A DNA stretch of 64,000 bases from Riptortus pedestris (lineage: Eukaryota > Arthropoda > Insecta > Hemiptera > Alydidae), in contig CM032232.1 of the NCBI GenBank assembly GCA_019009955.1, positions 51,409,501 to 51,473,500 of the forward strand. The letters are read 5' to 3'. Of this stretch, positions 40,001 to 54,499 are shown one piece after another (position 1 is the stretch's first letter; every line of letters starts with the position of its first letter). A model generated the notes under the pieces. It was given only the letters and a program-made list of their open reading frames with translations, was not told where the DNA came from and searched no databases. The position numbers and the translations under genes are program-made.

Positions 40001-43000
40001 TTGTAAATAAAAAAAACCCAATTTAGTCTTGATAATGAGAATTACCTCTTCTTGCCTGTATGACAACCTACAGTATTCTTGGCATTCTCCGGATAAGATT
40101 TTTCATTGTTTAATGTAGAATTCTCTCCCATTCTTCGATAAGAGTGCCTTTAAATGGCTGCAAGTTATCTGGAGAGTTCTGTCCAACCAGTGTTCTATGA
40201 TATTAAGATCCTGAGTTCAAACTGGAACTTCAATGAGCATATGCCGATTTCAGCATGATATTGGATTAAAATGATGGCAATGTGTGATCTTGTAACAAAA
40301 GTAACTCTTTATCACCTGAGAGTACAAATGCCATGACATACCTTCCTTGGATGACCGTCAAATAGGTGTGAGCATTCAGAGATGGTTTAGAGAAGACATG
40401 AAGCTCTCTATTTTTATGAAACCTTATTCCAGCCCAGACCATCACAGAGCACTCCCAAGCTCCATACTTCCCATGGATGTTGCAGGTCGCAGATCACTCA
40501 CATTGCCGCCTCCACACTCTCAAATGCTTATCTAGTCCATATAAAATGAACCTGGACTCATCTGTAAATAGAACATTGGTCTATTCAGTGTTGTCCAATG
40601 TTGATATGTCTAGGCAAATCTAAGGCGAGCTACACGGTGGCATGTGATCTGCTGAGGTGATATCGCTGGAACCCTGGAGCACATGCCCACTTCACCTGAT
40701 CTTCTGGGACAGTGTTAGCATGTACTACCAATTCCTCTGGCCTCTCAACCCTGTGAACAGTCTCCAGAGCTGTTCGCTGGTGGTTTCTCGGAGTTTCCAT
40801 TACAATAAATTGGTCGTGGGCTTGGTCTGTGTTGCCTTCGGGCAGCCTGATATTGTCCTCTTAGCGAATTGTCCAATCTCTTATAATGCTAATAGAGTAA
40901 ATATGGCCAAAGTTCAATTAGAGCTAGCTCATAAAATAGGGACTTTGCTACAGGGACGCATCTTGTCTTTCTCATTTACGATTTTTTAAACAAATTCAAA
41001 GTGCACCAGTTTTTTTGCTAATGAGTTTAGAATCCCCACACTAAAATGAAAATATTAATTTTTTTAAGTATTTCTTAGTTTTAATACAATAATCATAAGC
41101 AGAAGAAAATTGGGCACAGTATTTATTAAAAGGATAAAATTGTGATATGCAATCAAGAGGCATGTCAGAGGCTATGTTATACAATAGAAACAATATCGAG
41201 AATAGAATCAATATTGGGCAGTAGGTAATAACAAATTTACAAATAATTGATATTCTCCTTATTCCAGGGCTCAATGCACAGAAATTAACAAAGAAAACCA
41301 CAAAATATTCATAAAATTCATCCTTAACAAAAAAAAAATAAATAAATTACCCTTAGCTTATAAACTCTTGGTAAAAACATCCGGAGAGATTGAACTCCCC
41401 TAGGACATCTCCTTGACATAGAACTTAACCTCCGAAGATCCCTAAAATTAATCCCTTTAATCAACCTCTCTCTAAAATGTTACCAAATAAACAATCATTG
41501 CTATTTATTAAAAACATAATTTATGCTTCAAAGACTAATTGGGACATGTTATCAACAGGTTGCTCTTTGAGTGTCAGAGTGAGACTAAGAATTTTATTTT
41601 GTAAGTTCACAACTAAATAAATAACACCCAAGACTCTTCGGGATATTAATTATTTTGGAAATCAATGTACAACCAGATGAGCTTAAAAGAGAGATTTTAT
41701 AAGTATGCAAAAAGCAAACTGGAATTTATATTCTAATTCAAATGTTGTTTTTCTAAAATTGTTCAGTAATTAGACTAAACCATTTTATAATATAAAAACA
41801 AACCTGTGACTGAAAAATATCTTGTTCTAATCTGATTCTACGAAGCTGGTCTTGCCATGAAGTTTCAAAAGTTCCTTTTGCCCTTTCTAACTCTTGATGA
41901 TATCTGTAAAAATATATTAATATTAAGTCTTTATTTACTTTCTTATTCTGTATGAAATCAATGAAATTTAGCCTGATCCTCATGTTAATTCTACAGATAA
42001 TCAGCTGTTACTACCCATAAGAAAAATAAATATGTATTAGTTCATTTTGTTTGCATGCTATTGGTTTTGGCACCATGGATACAAAAGACAAACACAATAA
42101 ATGGCAATTTGTTTATCTCGGTGAATTCAACCGTAGGGCATTTTAGCTAATTTTGTACTTGGACATTTAAACATTTCATTTATAATAAATATAATCTATG
42201 AAGCCAGATTTCCTTTATTATTATACTAAATAATATAGGCTACTTCATAGCAGCTCATTCAAAATATCAATCATATAATTAGAGTGAGAGCCCAGAATAA
42301 AATCTTAACCTTTTATACAGTGTAATCACAGTATAAAAATACCTTACAAAAATTATTAAGAGAGAAGAAAGGAACAATCCAACAAACTGAAATGCATCCA
42401 TTAAGAAAATAAATGTTGTTCAAAAATAAATGGTAGCAGATTTCAAATAGCTGATTCCGAAGAAGTAACGAGTGGATGATCACATAATTTCCTTAATTCT
42501 TTATTGTTCACAAAACTTCTTTATTGTTCATGCAAAATGAATAAATAGACAGATGTCAGTTAAATGTGATTTACAATAACCTCTGCAAAGTAGCATCTAG
42601 GCGTGCGCAGTCTCTAGCAATAGAGTTGTGCCTCTTTACCAAAGGCTGAAGTGCAGCTCGTTTAATAACTGCTACATCCCGTTGGAGCTGGGTTAACCTC
42701 TCACGAACCCCAGATACTTCTCCTCCAAGTTCCTATAAGAAATTTCTACATTTATTAAAAAGATTAATTTTACTATATATTCAACTAACCAGTAACTATT
42801 CAATTTAGATAATGTTGCAGAACATATTCAACCAACCATTTATATACATCTGAAGGGCTTGTAAGAAAAATCATTACATTTTGTGTATACTTGTAAATAA
42901 ATAAAAACCCAGCAACCCAAATATTTCCATTATTATAGGTCAGATGAAAAAATTGTATATAACCAATCTTGTTGTAAATTTATGTTTCCGTAAATGTCAT

Positions 43001-44875
43001 CATAAACCCTTTTTCAATATCTTGAATATTAACTGAGATTTTTTAAATTTTAAGCATCCAGTAAACCACCCACTTTTAGTCATCTCACTCTAACAATAAA
43101 TGATTATATAATAAGTGAATATATTATGAAACATCATATTCCAAGCTTTAATACCAAATATTGTTTTTAACAGATCTTTACTAGATGAGATACATGCGAT
43201 AATTTTGAGTTATGGTGTCATAAATTAAGATTTTATATCTTCACTCAAAAATGTTTATTTGATCTATACCATACTCAATATTTAACCGTTTCATTCAACA
43301 CTGAAGATCATATTCTTTAATGGCTGAAACAGGATTGGGGGGGGGAGTTAGAGGCAGAGGAAATTCTAAAATTCAAAATGATGTTATTATGAGTTGTACT
43401 GAAGAATGTTATAGAACCAATCTTGTTAAAACTACTGATGATAGCTAAGCAAGTTATTCATTCTTTCTTGTTGTTAGCCTTCAGTGGGCACCCACTTCCA
43501 ATCACCGGGTTTTTATTTAGTAATAGAGAATATATGGTGAGATGAATTCAGTAGTGTGTCATACCAGCACATGGAAAATCTCCACAGTAGCTGGTGGGAC
43601 AGATACAGCCCCACCTTTCGTCTGGGGTTTAAAACATTTCCCTCATTCAACTTAGTGGAGGGAGGAAATTTGCCCAAGAATTCTGTTTTTATTTTTTTTC
43701 TATAGGATTTGAATTTAGACTTAAATATATTTGGCCCATAGAGAGATACAATTAGTTAGTTACCTTCATCTGATTTTCAAAAGACCGACAATGATTAGTG
43801 AATTGGCCTTCATCAATGGTTTTTAGCTTGGGACCCTGTTTAGGTTGCTGAGTTCCTTGGCTGCTTTCCGCACCACCTCCTTAAACAATAAATATATATT
43901 AACTATCTCAGCAAAATCTAAATGGAATAATTAATACAAGTAGCAAACAAAAATATAAGCAGTGCCAAGATATGAAAGCCATACCATCAGTTTTCAGCAT
44001 ACTAAGCCCTAAAACTATTAAAAGAAATAAATGACTACACTTACTACCTGTAGTTTGAGCAGCAGGTATTGGAGGTAATGGTTTTCCAATCCAAGGTTCC
44101 AGACTTTGAGCAAATTCTGATTTATAATTTGTCCTGATTTGGCTGGTTTGTAGAGGTCTGCCCATAAAGAAAGAACATTAGGCATTTTATTTTAAAAGTT
44201 ATAATTATTTTTTTTAATTTAGTAGTTTTTTCTAAAATTTTGATAAAACCAACAGCAAGACAACATTAAAGTGTAATCAATTACATGTCCCCCCCCTTCT
44301 CCGCTCAAAATAATAATAGCCTTGAGGAGTGGGGAAAATTATGAGCAGATGCAGATAAAAAAAAAAAAAAAAAAAGACAGGTCCAAAGAAGTATCTGGAC
44401 CTCTTTCCCAAGAACCGGCACTGCCAGTGATTTGCTGGGGAAATGGAAAAATTTGCTCCATGGAATTCTATTTAAAATAACTACAATTCTCTTTTTATTG
44501 ATTTTATGTGGAGATGTAGATGCATATATAATATTTAATCTTTATAGATATCATGGTCCATAAAGAGGCTGATAAGTGAAAAAGGTAAGACCTATTCCTT
44601 ACTCTTATATGGCCTCGCATTCAATATTGTAATTATTGTGTAGTAATTTAATTAATTCTCACTAACCTTTTGACTTTGAAGAAAAATAATTTTGAGTCAA
44701 TTCAAATATCTAAGGCATTATAGAATTTATATTTCCAAAGAACATAATTGCGTTTATAACGCCATATTTTTTGTGGTTACAAAATAAGTAAAAAAAACAG
44801 TCTCATTTAAACATTCATTTTTTTTTTTTAGTTTGTGGACCCATTAAAACAGCAATACGATGACTACTATGTATG

Positions 44876-44922
<47 letters not shown>

Positions 44923-47900
44923 CAATAGACAATCATTTGGCAAAGGTAGTAAATATTTTTTTTGAAATTCAATTAATTTACAAACATTTTTATGTTAAAC
45001 TCTCTCAAAATCAAGTTGAGGCAATATATATTGTTGATGAAATTTGTTGGTTGAAATAAAAATTCATAATTGGAAAAAATCCCACTTATTTTATTACCCC
45101 CGTTGGAAGCAGACTCTACATTATAGAGACCCAGATCCCCTCACATCAGGCAGAGAGCCTGATAAAGAGATTTCTGTCAGGCCAAATACATTTTGAAGGA
45201 AGCAGTCTATACTTAATATATAAATGTGTCAGTGGAACTATTAATTTTCACCTCTTATTCTCTAAAATAAATATTTCAAAATACTCTCAGTGAGTTGTAG
45301 AAATACTCTTTACTTCAAGTCAATGAATGAATAGCTGTGGTTATACTGTGAGCAATCCTGATCCTAGCTTTAATAAAAATTCTCAATCAAAAGGATGTAA
45401 AACCTCTCTGCTAAGACAACTTCATGTGCTATCTACTTCAATCAAGCTTATCAAATAGTTTTCAAAATGAATATTTAGGTTAAATGACCTGATAGGTTGA
45501 GTAAGTTGAGATACTGCATTGAGCCGGTCAATCATAGGATAGACAAGATCAAGAAATTGAAACTTTGTAGCCATGCTAGAAAATGTGTGGCAAAGAATAA
45601 GATGAGCTTGAAGTACTGGAATTACTCCACTCAAAGACATAAGTTGTGAGTGTAGAACTCTTTCTTTGCTTTCATATTGCCTGAAGAAAAAAAAAAAGAT
45701 ATTCTTCCTTTTAAAAAAATGCATATTTATACAATATTAATAAGAATATTTGTTTCTAATACAGGAAATAAAGATAGGAATAAAGACTCACACTGGCTTC
45801 AGTGTTCTTGCTTTAATGTTGCTTTTAATGAATAATTACAAATGCAGGCAAAATTATAATTGACTAATAAACTCCCAATTAGCCTGTCATTTCTCGAAAA
45901 ACTTTTCTATATTACTGGCAAAGATTTTCAATGCACCCTTAAAATTTATAGAGGCTCCATTCAAAATGTTGTTCATGGATGAGAAGTATTCAATCATGAA
46001 TAAAAAGGTGAATACAATTAAACAAAATGTATACAAAAAAGAAGTTGTATATTTATAAAATCACTGTTGGAAAGATTTTGCATTATAACCATATATAGAT
46101 ATGAGGCAAGAAATAAATAAAATCTTTAGTCCCACCCTGGCTAGAAAAGGGTGATAACATGTAGATAACCCGTCCCAATTAGCCATAGTACTAAAAAGTG
46201 GATGTTAATAAATAATAATAATAATAATGAGGCATGAATAAAATCCACACCCTTTTTGCAGGGTTATTATTGACAATAAATAGTGCAAATAGAGAAAAAA
46301 AAACACTATAAATTGAAGGAATATATATTTATATTTAACATTTTTAAATTAATATTTAATACAAATATTAAAAATAAAAAAAAGTAGTTTTGGTTTAAGA
46401 AGCCTCAATACACAACCCTATTGCAATACAGAATTCAGAAAGTTGACCTAAGGGTGTAAACACCTTTACTGTATAAGAGGTCTTTGATTTAGTTAGATCC
46501 AGTGAAGACAATCATTGACTTGAAGAGTAAGATCTTTAAAAAACTGATTGTTATTTGCATTAATCTGGATTAAATAATTTTTGTTAGTTTTAAGATAATT
46601 ATACACTTTTACAGCATGAAAAATAATTTTATTATTTTTAAGAATATATAGACAATGAGAAAATTATAAGTTTTCCAAAATTTGGTGCAATATCTAAGTT
46701 ACATTAGTGTTAACAAGCAGTGTAAATTTATCATTTTGATGAAAACTATTTTACAAATTGTTACAAGTTATCCTCTTTAAATTCATAATAAGCTAAAGGA
46801 ATAGATTCAGATGTTAACTTGAATAGAAATCACCTAAAATTTAAAGTATTTTGATAGCCAGTCAAACAATAAAAGGATTATAGTTCCCCATAAAAGGAAA
46901 CCAAAATTCAAAATACTAATTATTGACACATCAGAATATAGACAATGCATGAAAATATTTAATTTGATATTTCGAGAGTTTATTTAAAATCTATTCATTA
47001 GTAATTTGTATCATCACCTTTGAACTTCGAGTAACATGGCAGCTTGAGTTTTAACAATTGCATCTTGCATTCCTTGACAAAATGAGTGTATAGTAGACTT
47101 CTCGGAATTTGTATTGTGGTGAAGTTCATCAAGGAGGGTTCTACAAGAAACTACTCCTGTTCTAACTAAACTTTGAATTTCACGGACACTCTAAAAATAA
47201 CAATAAAAAGTCAAAAAATTAAATTTAAGAAATAGCAAACAATATTATTTCATATATTTGCGATGGCAATTCAAATATATGAAAAATTAATTTAAGATCA
47301 TTCATTGATAACTAGGAGAAAAGTACAGTTCAATGAATGACAGGTGTTGGGGGGGGGGGGGGCAGGGACATATCTTTTTAAGGCACTAATTCCTGCCTTA
47401 AATATATAAAAAAATAATAAAAAACATTCATATTCCACATCACCTCTTAAACGAACCCATTTAATAGGTTTACTATATTTTAATATGCTTTAGGTTATTG
47501 GGCTGATTAGCCGTCATTGTTTGACTTTTCAACCAATTATAGGTAGGACCATTTAGGGAGACACTGGTAGTAATATTTACTCTCTGATATATCATTTTTC
47601 TGACTTTTTCTCTCTCTTTCTCTTGTAAAGTGGTAATACAATGAGTTTAAAGATCTCATAAATGTTAATGAAGATAATTGGCATCTGTTTTGTTTTCTTT
47701 ATAATTAAAAATCCACTTTTTTAACTATGGTCAAAAACAATTTTTTCTGTATGTAATTATGCATTCTATAAACAGGTCATTCCACATTTGAATTACACTT
47801 TTACCTGACCATTTTAGAATTTTCTAAAATTTTGTATAATGGTAGTAGTTACTTAGAATAAGAAAAATATCAAATTTTACTTTTTTATCTCAAATGGTTT

Positions 47901-50900
47901 CCAAACTATGGCTTCATAAAGTTTTGAAAAAAAACGTTCTCCGTACCTACTATCAGTATACAAAATTTTAGGAAATTCTAAAATGATCAGGTAAAATTGG
48001 TGTGTTGAATTGACAGAAGGACCCTAGCTATAAAGAGGGACAATCTTCTTTGTGATTACTATTCAGTCAAACTTAAATAGCTCAACAAAGTATTTAAGTA
48101 TCCTTATATATTGTTCCTAGATTTTTGGTCATATTTTTCTAGTACTACTTATAAAGGAGGTTTGTCGGAAGGTGTAATGTATAACACAAATTCTCAATAA
48201 TAGTTTAGTAATGTATATCAATATTATTGATCCTCATTGTTATGTAATTATTGTAGATTTTGGTGAAAAGATATAAATATTGAGTACTAACCATAAGGGA
48301 TCGTTCTAGATTTTTACAACCCTGAGTATAAGCTGTATCAATGTCAACACAATGAAGCCTCGCTTCTGCAGGAGTATCTCGAAAGCAGTTCACACACAGC
48401 ATATTCCTCTGAGAATTAGAGAACATAATGTACTGCTCACCATGAACTGGACACTAAAATTAGGCATAGGTAATTAAATTTTAAAATAGTTGCTATAAAA
48501 AAAATGGTCTATTATTTCTAATGAGGCATTATATAAGAAAGTAAAGATGCTACTTTATTGACTTTGGCAAGAAATCTAATGATTTTTATTGTATCTTGTA
48601 TACCAATGGGGTATGATGGAAGAAACAATTTTTCTCCACAAAAACAACCTCACTCAGGCCACTCAAGCACTTTTTGATATTCTGTCACATTCATTGTATC
48701 AGGTAAAACATATGAATTATAAGTAACATATAAAGAAAATCAATCTTCAAGAGAAGACGAAAACTCCCAAAAATTCATACACTTCATAAATAATCAAAAT
48801 CAAGCAACAGATTGAGTAGAAAAAATAATTTTAAGGAACAATATGCCTGGATTTTATTCAGAAGTTCTATAATCAAGGAATCTAAGTTTTTGAAGATGTG
48901 GTTTGAAACTAATTAATTTATATTAATGTTTTAGATCATTGTGTTAAACTTTGTCTAATATATTTTATCCCAGGACGGCTCAACTATTAAAATCAACAAT
49001 CCATCCAACCATTAAAATTATAGCAAATAATATATATATTTTTTAAAAAAATCCTATCATGAGTACAGCCTCAATAGCTGATTTCCTTAAGGGAAATATG
49101 CTAAAGTAAGCTTAGTAAGAAATCAACTGAAATAACCCACTCACTCTCTTACTGTGCTGATCATGAGGCACTTTTGCACTAATTTATATTGAAAGGCTCT
49201 TAGGGTTACAACATATTTGCTTTTATGTGATATAGTTAATGCAAACTAAAATTATCTTTAATTTTAAAATTAGGATGTGATTGAGAGGTGATTGGCACAC
49301 TAGTGAAGTTCTTCTAAAAAGGTTTCTTCAAAAATGAAAGAACTTGTAAGAAGATTTTAATATTTATTTCATTTACAAAGGTTTATTTCAGTTGTGTATT
49401 TAAGTGAAATAACTGAATTTTGTTTATAAAACTTTATAAGATTCAATTAAATGATTTAAAACTCATTGTACTTAATTTTCTATAAAGAAACTTTCATTGT
49501 AATAAATGTATATCACTTTTCTTTAGGATTAACTGACTTGAAATCTGTTAAATACTAAAATTATCTTACGATGCTACTTTATGTACACCAGTAAATTATC
49601 TTACCCTTCGATGACCATCTTTGGAACATTTTGACATATGTACTACTTCATGTGTGGAAAACATTTTTGCTCTATGAGTGTTCTCACGACATTGAGTGCA
49701 CAAAGCTTGACCTAAAATATAAAGTTAAAAATTAATAGTTGCAATTACTAAGATAAACCAAGAGATAGATCAAATCTCCTGAAAAAAAACTCATTATGTG
49801 TATAATGTTTAAATGTTATAACCAAATCATTTAAAATACTTAAGAGAATACCAAAAGCTTTGGATAAAATTATTAGCTACAAATCCATTCAGTAAATTGT
49901 TAAAATATACCTGAACAAGTCAAGCAATCTCGTTATTCAAAACTCTGTCTGAAAGAGAACTGACAATTCCTCATTGAAGTATGGGGCGGTGACAGCAGAG
50001 AAGTAAAAATATATTTTATGTTATCCAAAGCCACTTCTATAAAAAAAATAGACTTTCACCTGGGCAATAGAAATTTATTTAGTGACAAACTCATTAAATA
50101 AAATCCTTAGTCCCCACCTCTCTAGAAAAGGGTGGCTACCTGTAGATAACCAGTCTAAATTAGCCCTAGTAGCATAAATTGGACACAAATAAATATTTTA
50201 CAAATAAAATAAATAACAAAAATGTGTTAACTGGGCTTAATCATATTTTTGTAATATTAATGGTTTGACTCCAAAATCCCCTCCTTACAACTCTCTCGAA
50301 TTCGACATTAGGGGAGTTGACATAGAAACATTCAATGAGCTACTTTGAGCCCTTTTTAAATTACTGAATAATAAATATGCCAACAGATAAGAATTCCAGT
50401 TTGTAGTCATTAATGCTGTAATGACTTGAAACATAGAAAAGTCCCCCCCCCCTCACTTTGGTTTTAAATAATCCCTTCTCAAACTAACACCAGTTTTGTT
50501 TATTTGAAGGCTAATTATAGAAATAATATTTTTTAAATAAATAAAATTATATCTAATTACCCATAAATATATATTAAATGAAATCAATTTAGAATCCAGT
50601 ACCATATTATGAAAAGAGTGAATTCCTGCAAGCTTTGCTTTCAGGAACAACTAGTAAAGTATAAATTAGATACTTATATATTTTTAAAGTTTAGTTTTAA
50701 TTCATTACAACAATTTTATTATCACATTAACAGTAAAGAAATACTTTTTTTCTTTTTTAATGACATCCAAAACTATTCTAGGAATATTTTTATCATCATA
50801 TTTTTCATAAAAATTGCCAAGATTTATCTAAATGAACAAAAAAAAAAAATGATAAATACTGGCAGTAAGCAAATTACAATTGAAAGCAGACAACAATTAC

Positions 50901-53586
50901 TTATCCATTTTTACACACTAAAATGAAATGCCAAAATGTCGTTTCACCTCACCCTTTAAAGTCAAAGATGTTATAAATAAAAATATAAATTCAGTAAAAG
51001 TGTTGGCTAATAGATTTAGATGTGTCATACACCTTATGCATGATACAATTACTAGTTCACTTATTGGTCTCATAAGTTGGTTAATTTGTAATCCCACTGA
51101 TAATTATTTCAAAATTGCTCAGGTACTTTTAAATGCACGTTTGTAGAAAACTTTATTCTTTTTTTTAATACAATTTAAGTCCAAGGGCAGTTTTCAATCT
51201 ATGTACTGGAAATTTTTAAATTTGAAAATTAACTTAGTAATAGAGTATAGTTATCCAGAATAGATTAAGCTTTGTAGGTATTCAATATAATTCCACAGAA
51301 AGATAATCTAAAATATAATGGAATTATTAATGAAATGGCTTAGAAGGTTGAAGGATTGATTTCAAATTCACTGCACAAATTCAAGAGTTTTGTTACTATT
51401 ATTATTATCAACCAAATATAAACCCAATTTTTTTATATAAATAGTTTCACTTTCAGGAATAGGTCCTTGAACAGAGTTTTCTGTAGGGCATAGAAGCATC
51501 TGTCTCTCCAACCATTATTGTTCTAATGTTGGTTTCTATGTTGTTAGTCTTCATTATCATTTCGCCCAGATATTTAAACCATTAGGAAACACGAAAATCA
51601 ATCAAAATGGTACACCATCTCCCCAAAAGTATAGAATACTCTCCTTCCTCTCTGGTAGGTGCTTTGTTATATCCTTATTTATAGAGAGTCCTAAGTTTCA
51701 AACTCTTTTAACGATCTCGCTGGCTCAAAGCTTAAACCAACAAACTCTGAGGGAACAGAGATGTCATATATCACGAATGACATCTCTGTTCCATTAGAAT
51801 TTTTTTATTTATAACTCCTCCAAACCCCTACCCTTCTCCTTAGCCTATGTTAATCAAAATAGGAGGTGCACTACAACTCTAAATATGAATTTCTACATGC
51901 ATGCAAAGTGTGCAATGACCATGATGATTTAAATTTATCAATTATTTGATAAGGATCTAACAAACCCTGACTTTTGTATAGCAACATTTATAGATGAACA
52001 GTTGCAGGCTAAAACCCATGTACAATAATATTTGAAGGATACAAACTTCTCATATCATCTTTTTTTAGCTAAAAAAAATATTCATTTTAGAAGAATTGTA
52101 ATAACTTTTTCTGTAAGCTGAAAAGGTTTCATTATTATTATTATTTATTAATGTCCATTTTATGTTACTATGGTTAATTGGGACAGGTTATCTACAGGTT
52201 ACCACCCTTTTCCAGGGTGGGACTAAGGATTTTATTTAATGAGTTTGCCACTAAATAAATTCCAATTGCCCAGGCAGGAATTGAACTCGCTATTCTAGGT
52301 TTTTGCCATTTGAGATTAGGGCCAACACTTTAACTCACATGGCTAACCTGACCCCCTGAAAAGGTTTCGGATATATAAGGAATAAAATTATAATTCTATA
52401 TTTAAAAATATAAAAAAAAGTAATAATAATAAAAAAAAAAACAGATTCATAGTTAATTTTCAAGTAGTAGTAATGGCCAACTAATCTGAGCTTAGTACAA
52501 TATTCAACATAGCTTTTAAAACCATTCCATTCCACAAAATATTGAAATCAGATTAATTCTGAATTACTATAATATATTAACATCCACTATTTCTATTTGC
52601 TAGTATGGCTAATTTGGATGGTTATCCAGCCTTTTCTAGCCAGGGAGGTAATAAGGATTTTATTTAATGTTGTCATACCTGTAGGTGGAGACCGTCGTCA
52701 CTGGCTGATCTTGGACTACTGCTGGCAAGCGCTTTCGATGCGAGGGCACCATCTTCAAGCCTGTCTAAAGTCGTACTGAGTATCCGTTTGTTTGTCAGTT
52801 GTATATATGTCCTGTTATCCGTCGTAGCTTGTTTACATTTTATTTAACACTTTTGTCACTAAATAAATCCGTATTGCCCAGGTGGGAATCAAACTCGTTT
52901 ACCATGCGAGATTAAAATTCTGAATTTAATAAAACGTTTAACCATAAATTGATATGAAATATTAAATAAAACCACTCAGAATATGTATTACAAATAAACT
53001 AATCTCAAACTCCAATTTTAATTACTAGAACCATTCATTAAATGGCAAAAAAAAGTTAAAACTATAGTTAGAAGCAATAATCACAAAGGATATTTCTTTT
53101 CAGTAAATTTTAAATAATTTTTTACAGAACATATTTTCAAATCAAAGAGGAAATGTTATTTTGATAATATTCATTTTTAAAAATAAAATGTATAGTTTTT
53201 AACGTAACTATAATATTGAAACTAACTTTTTAAAAATTAAATTTATTGTAATCAAATAGATTTTACAACAGATTAGTATTCAAAGTGGTGCAGTATTAAA
53301 TTGATAGTAAACTCTTTGAGTAATATAATTCAGGTTAAGAGTTTAGCCCACCTTCCCTCCTACAATGGTAAAAGTATTTGAAACCTATTTCATTTTTTTT
53401 AATAGTGTTGAAACCTGGTATTTGATTAATTGAGATTTTATGTTTGAAAAACGTGCATAATATTTCAAAGTTGGTCTCTGCAAGGGGGACATGAATTCTT
53501 ATTTCAAAGAATTCATTCAGATGGGGCAGAAAAATATCTCGTACAAATGAAATACTTTTTCTTTTAACAAACAAGGAAAATAATTG

Positions 53587-53642
<56 letters not shown>

Positions 53643-54447
53643 AGTATGAGCAACAAATAGTTGCATTTTTTATAAGGGTAGTTTTTAGTATAAATTTTGC
53701 TTGCATTATTTTTATTATTATAAATTACAAAAATGCTTTATAAATAATTTTTACAAATAATAGTATTAATAACAGATAAAATTCATTCATAAATAAGAAT
53801 AGAAAAAAATGAAGCCGGTTTGATTCTTTTTTTTAATAAAGAGAAAATCCACATTAATGAATTAATATAACTGAGCGTTTTTAGACATTGATTCAAATAT
53901 CTCAATGGGAATTTTAGCAGGTTTAAAGAATGCATTGAGGCTTAGAAAAAAATAAATAAAGTAAAAGTGTTTTTGTGAGGGACCATGCAAACATTTTTTT
54001 CATGTCTCCAAGTCTCTCCAGAAGTCTTATTTCTCTTTTGGAGCTATTGTGCCTTCTCCTTTAAACACACACTTACCTTATCTTATATTTTTTATGAAAA
54101 TTCTCCTACAATGTTTATATCTGGGAATAGTGCATAAAATTCTTGCCCTCTCCTTAATGCAGGTTAAAACTGATCTTTAAAAAATAGAATAAGGGGTACA
54201 TTGAACCAATTAGCACTATGTAAAAGGTGAGAGGGAAGAAAGCATATAAATAAAATGGAGAAAAAAATATTAAGGCAGCAGAGGTGTTATTTATGCTTTA
54301 TTTTTCGTTTTATAAATATTAATGTATATATAACTAATTAAAAATGACATTATTTAAAAAATTTCTCAATTAGATAATCTTTGGACAATGAGAAATATTG
54401 AATTTGAAAGTTTATTAGAAGACAAAATTTCTTAAGAAGTATCAGAA

Positions 54448-54499
<52 letters not shown>

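Noticed and set aside
50609..51146. Two adjacent plus-strand frames of 105 and 72 codons
   Set aside because: Low-complexity Ile/Phe/Lys-rich translation inside an RNF207 intron; no recognisable motif.
53335..53706. Open frame of about 120 codons with a long Ile-Tyr repeat
   Set aside because: It is translation of a (TA)n microsatellite; the same applies to the frame at 44835-45059.
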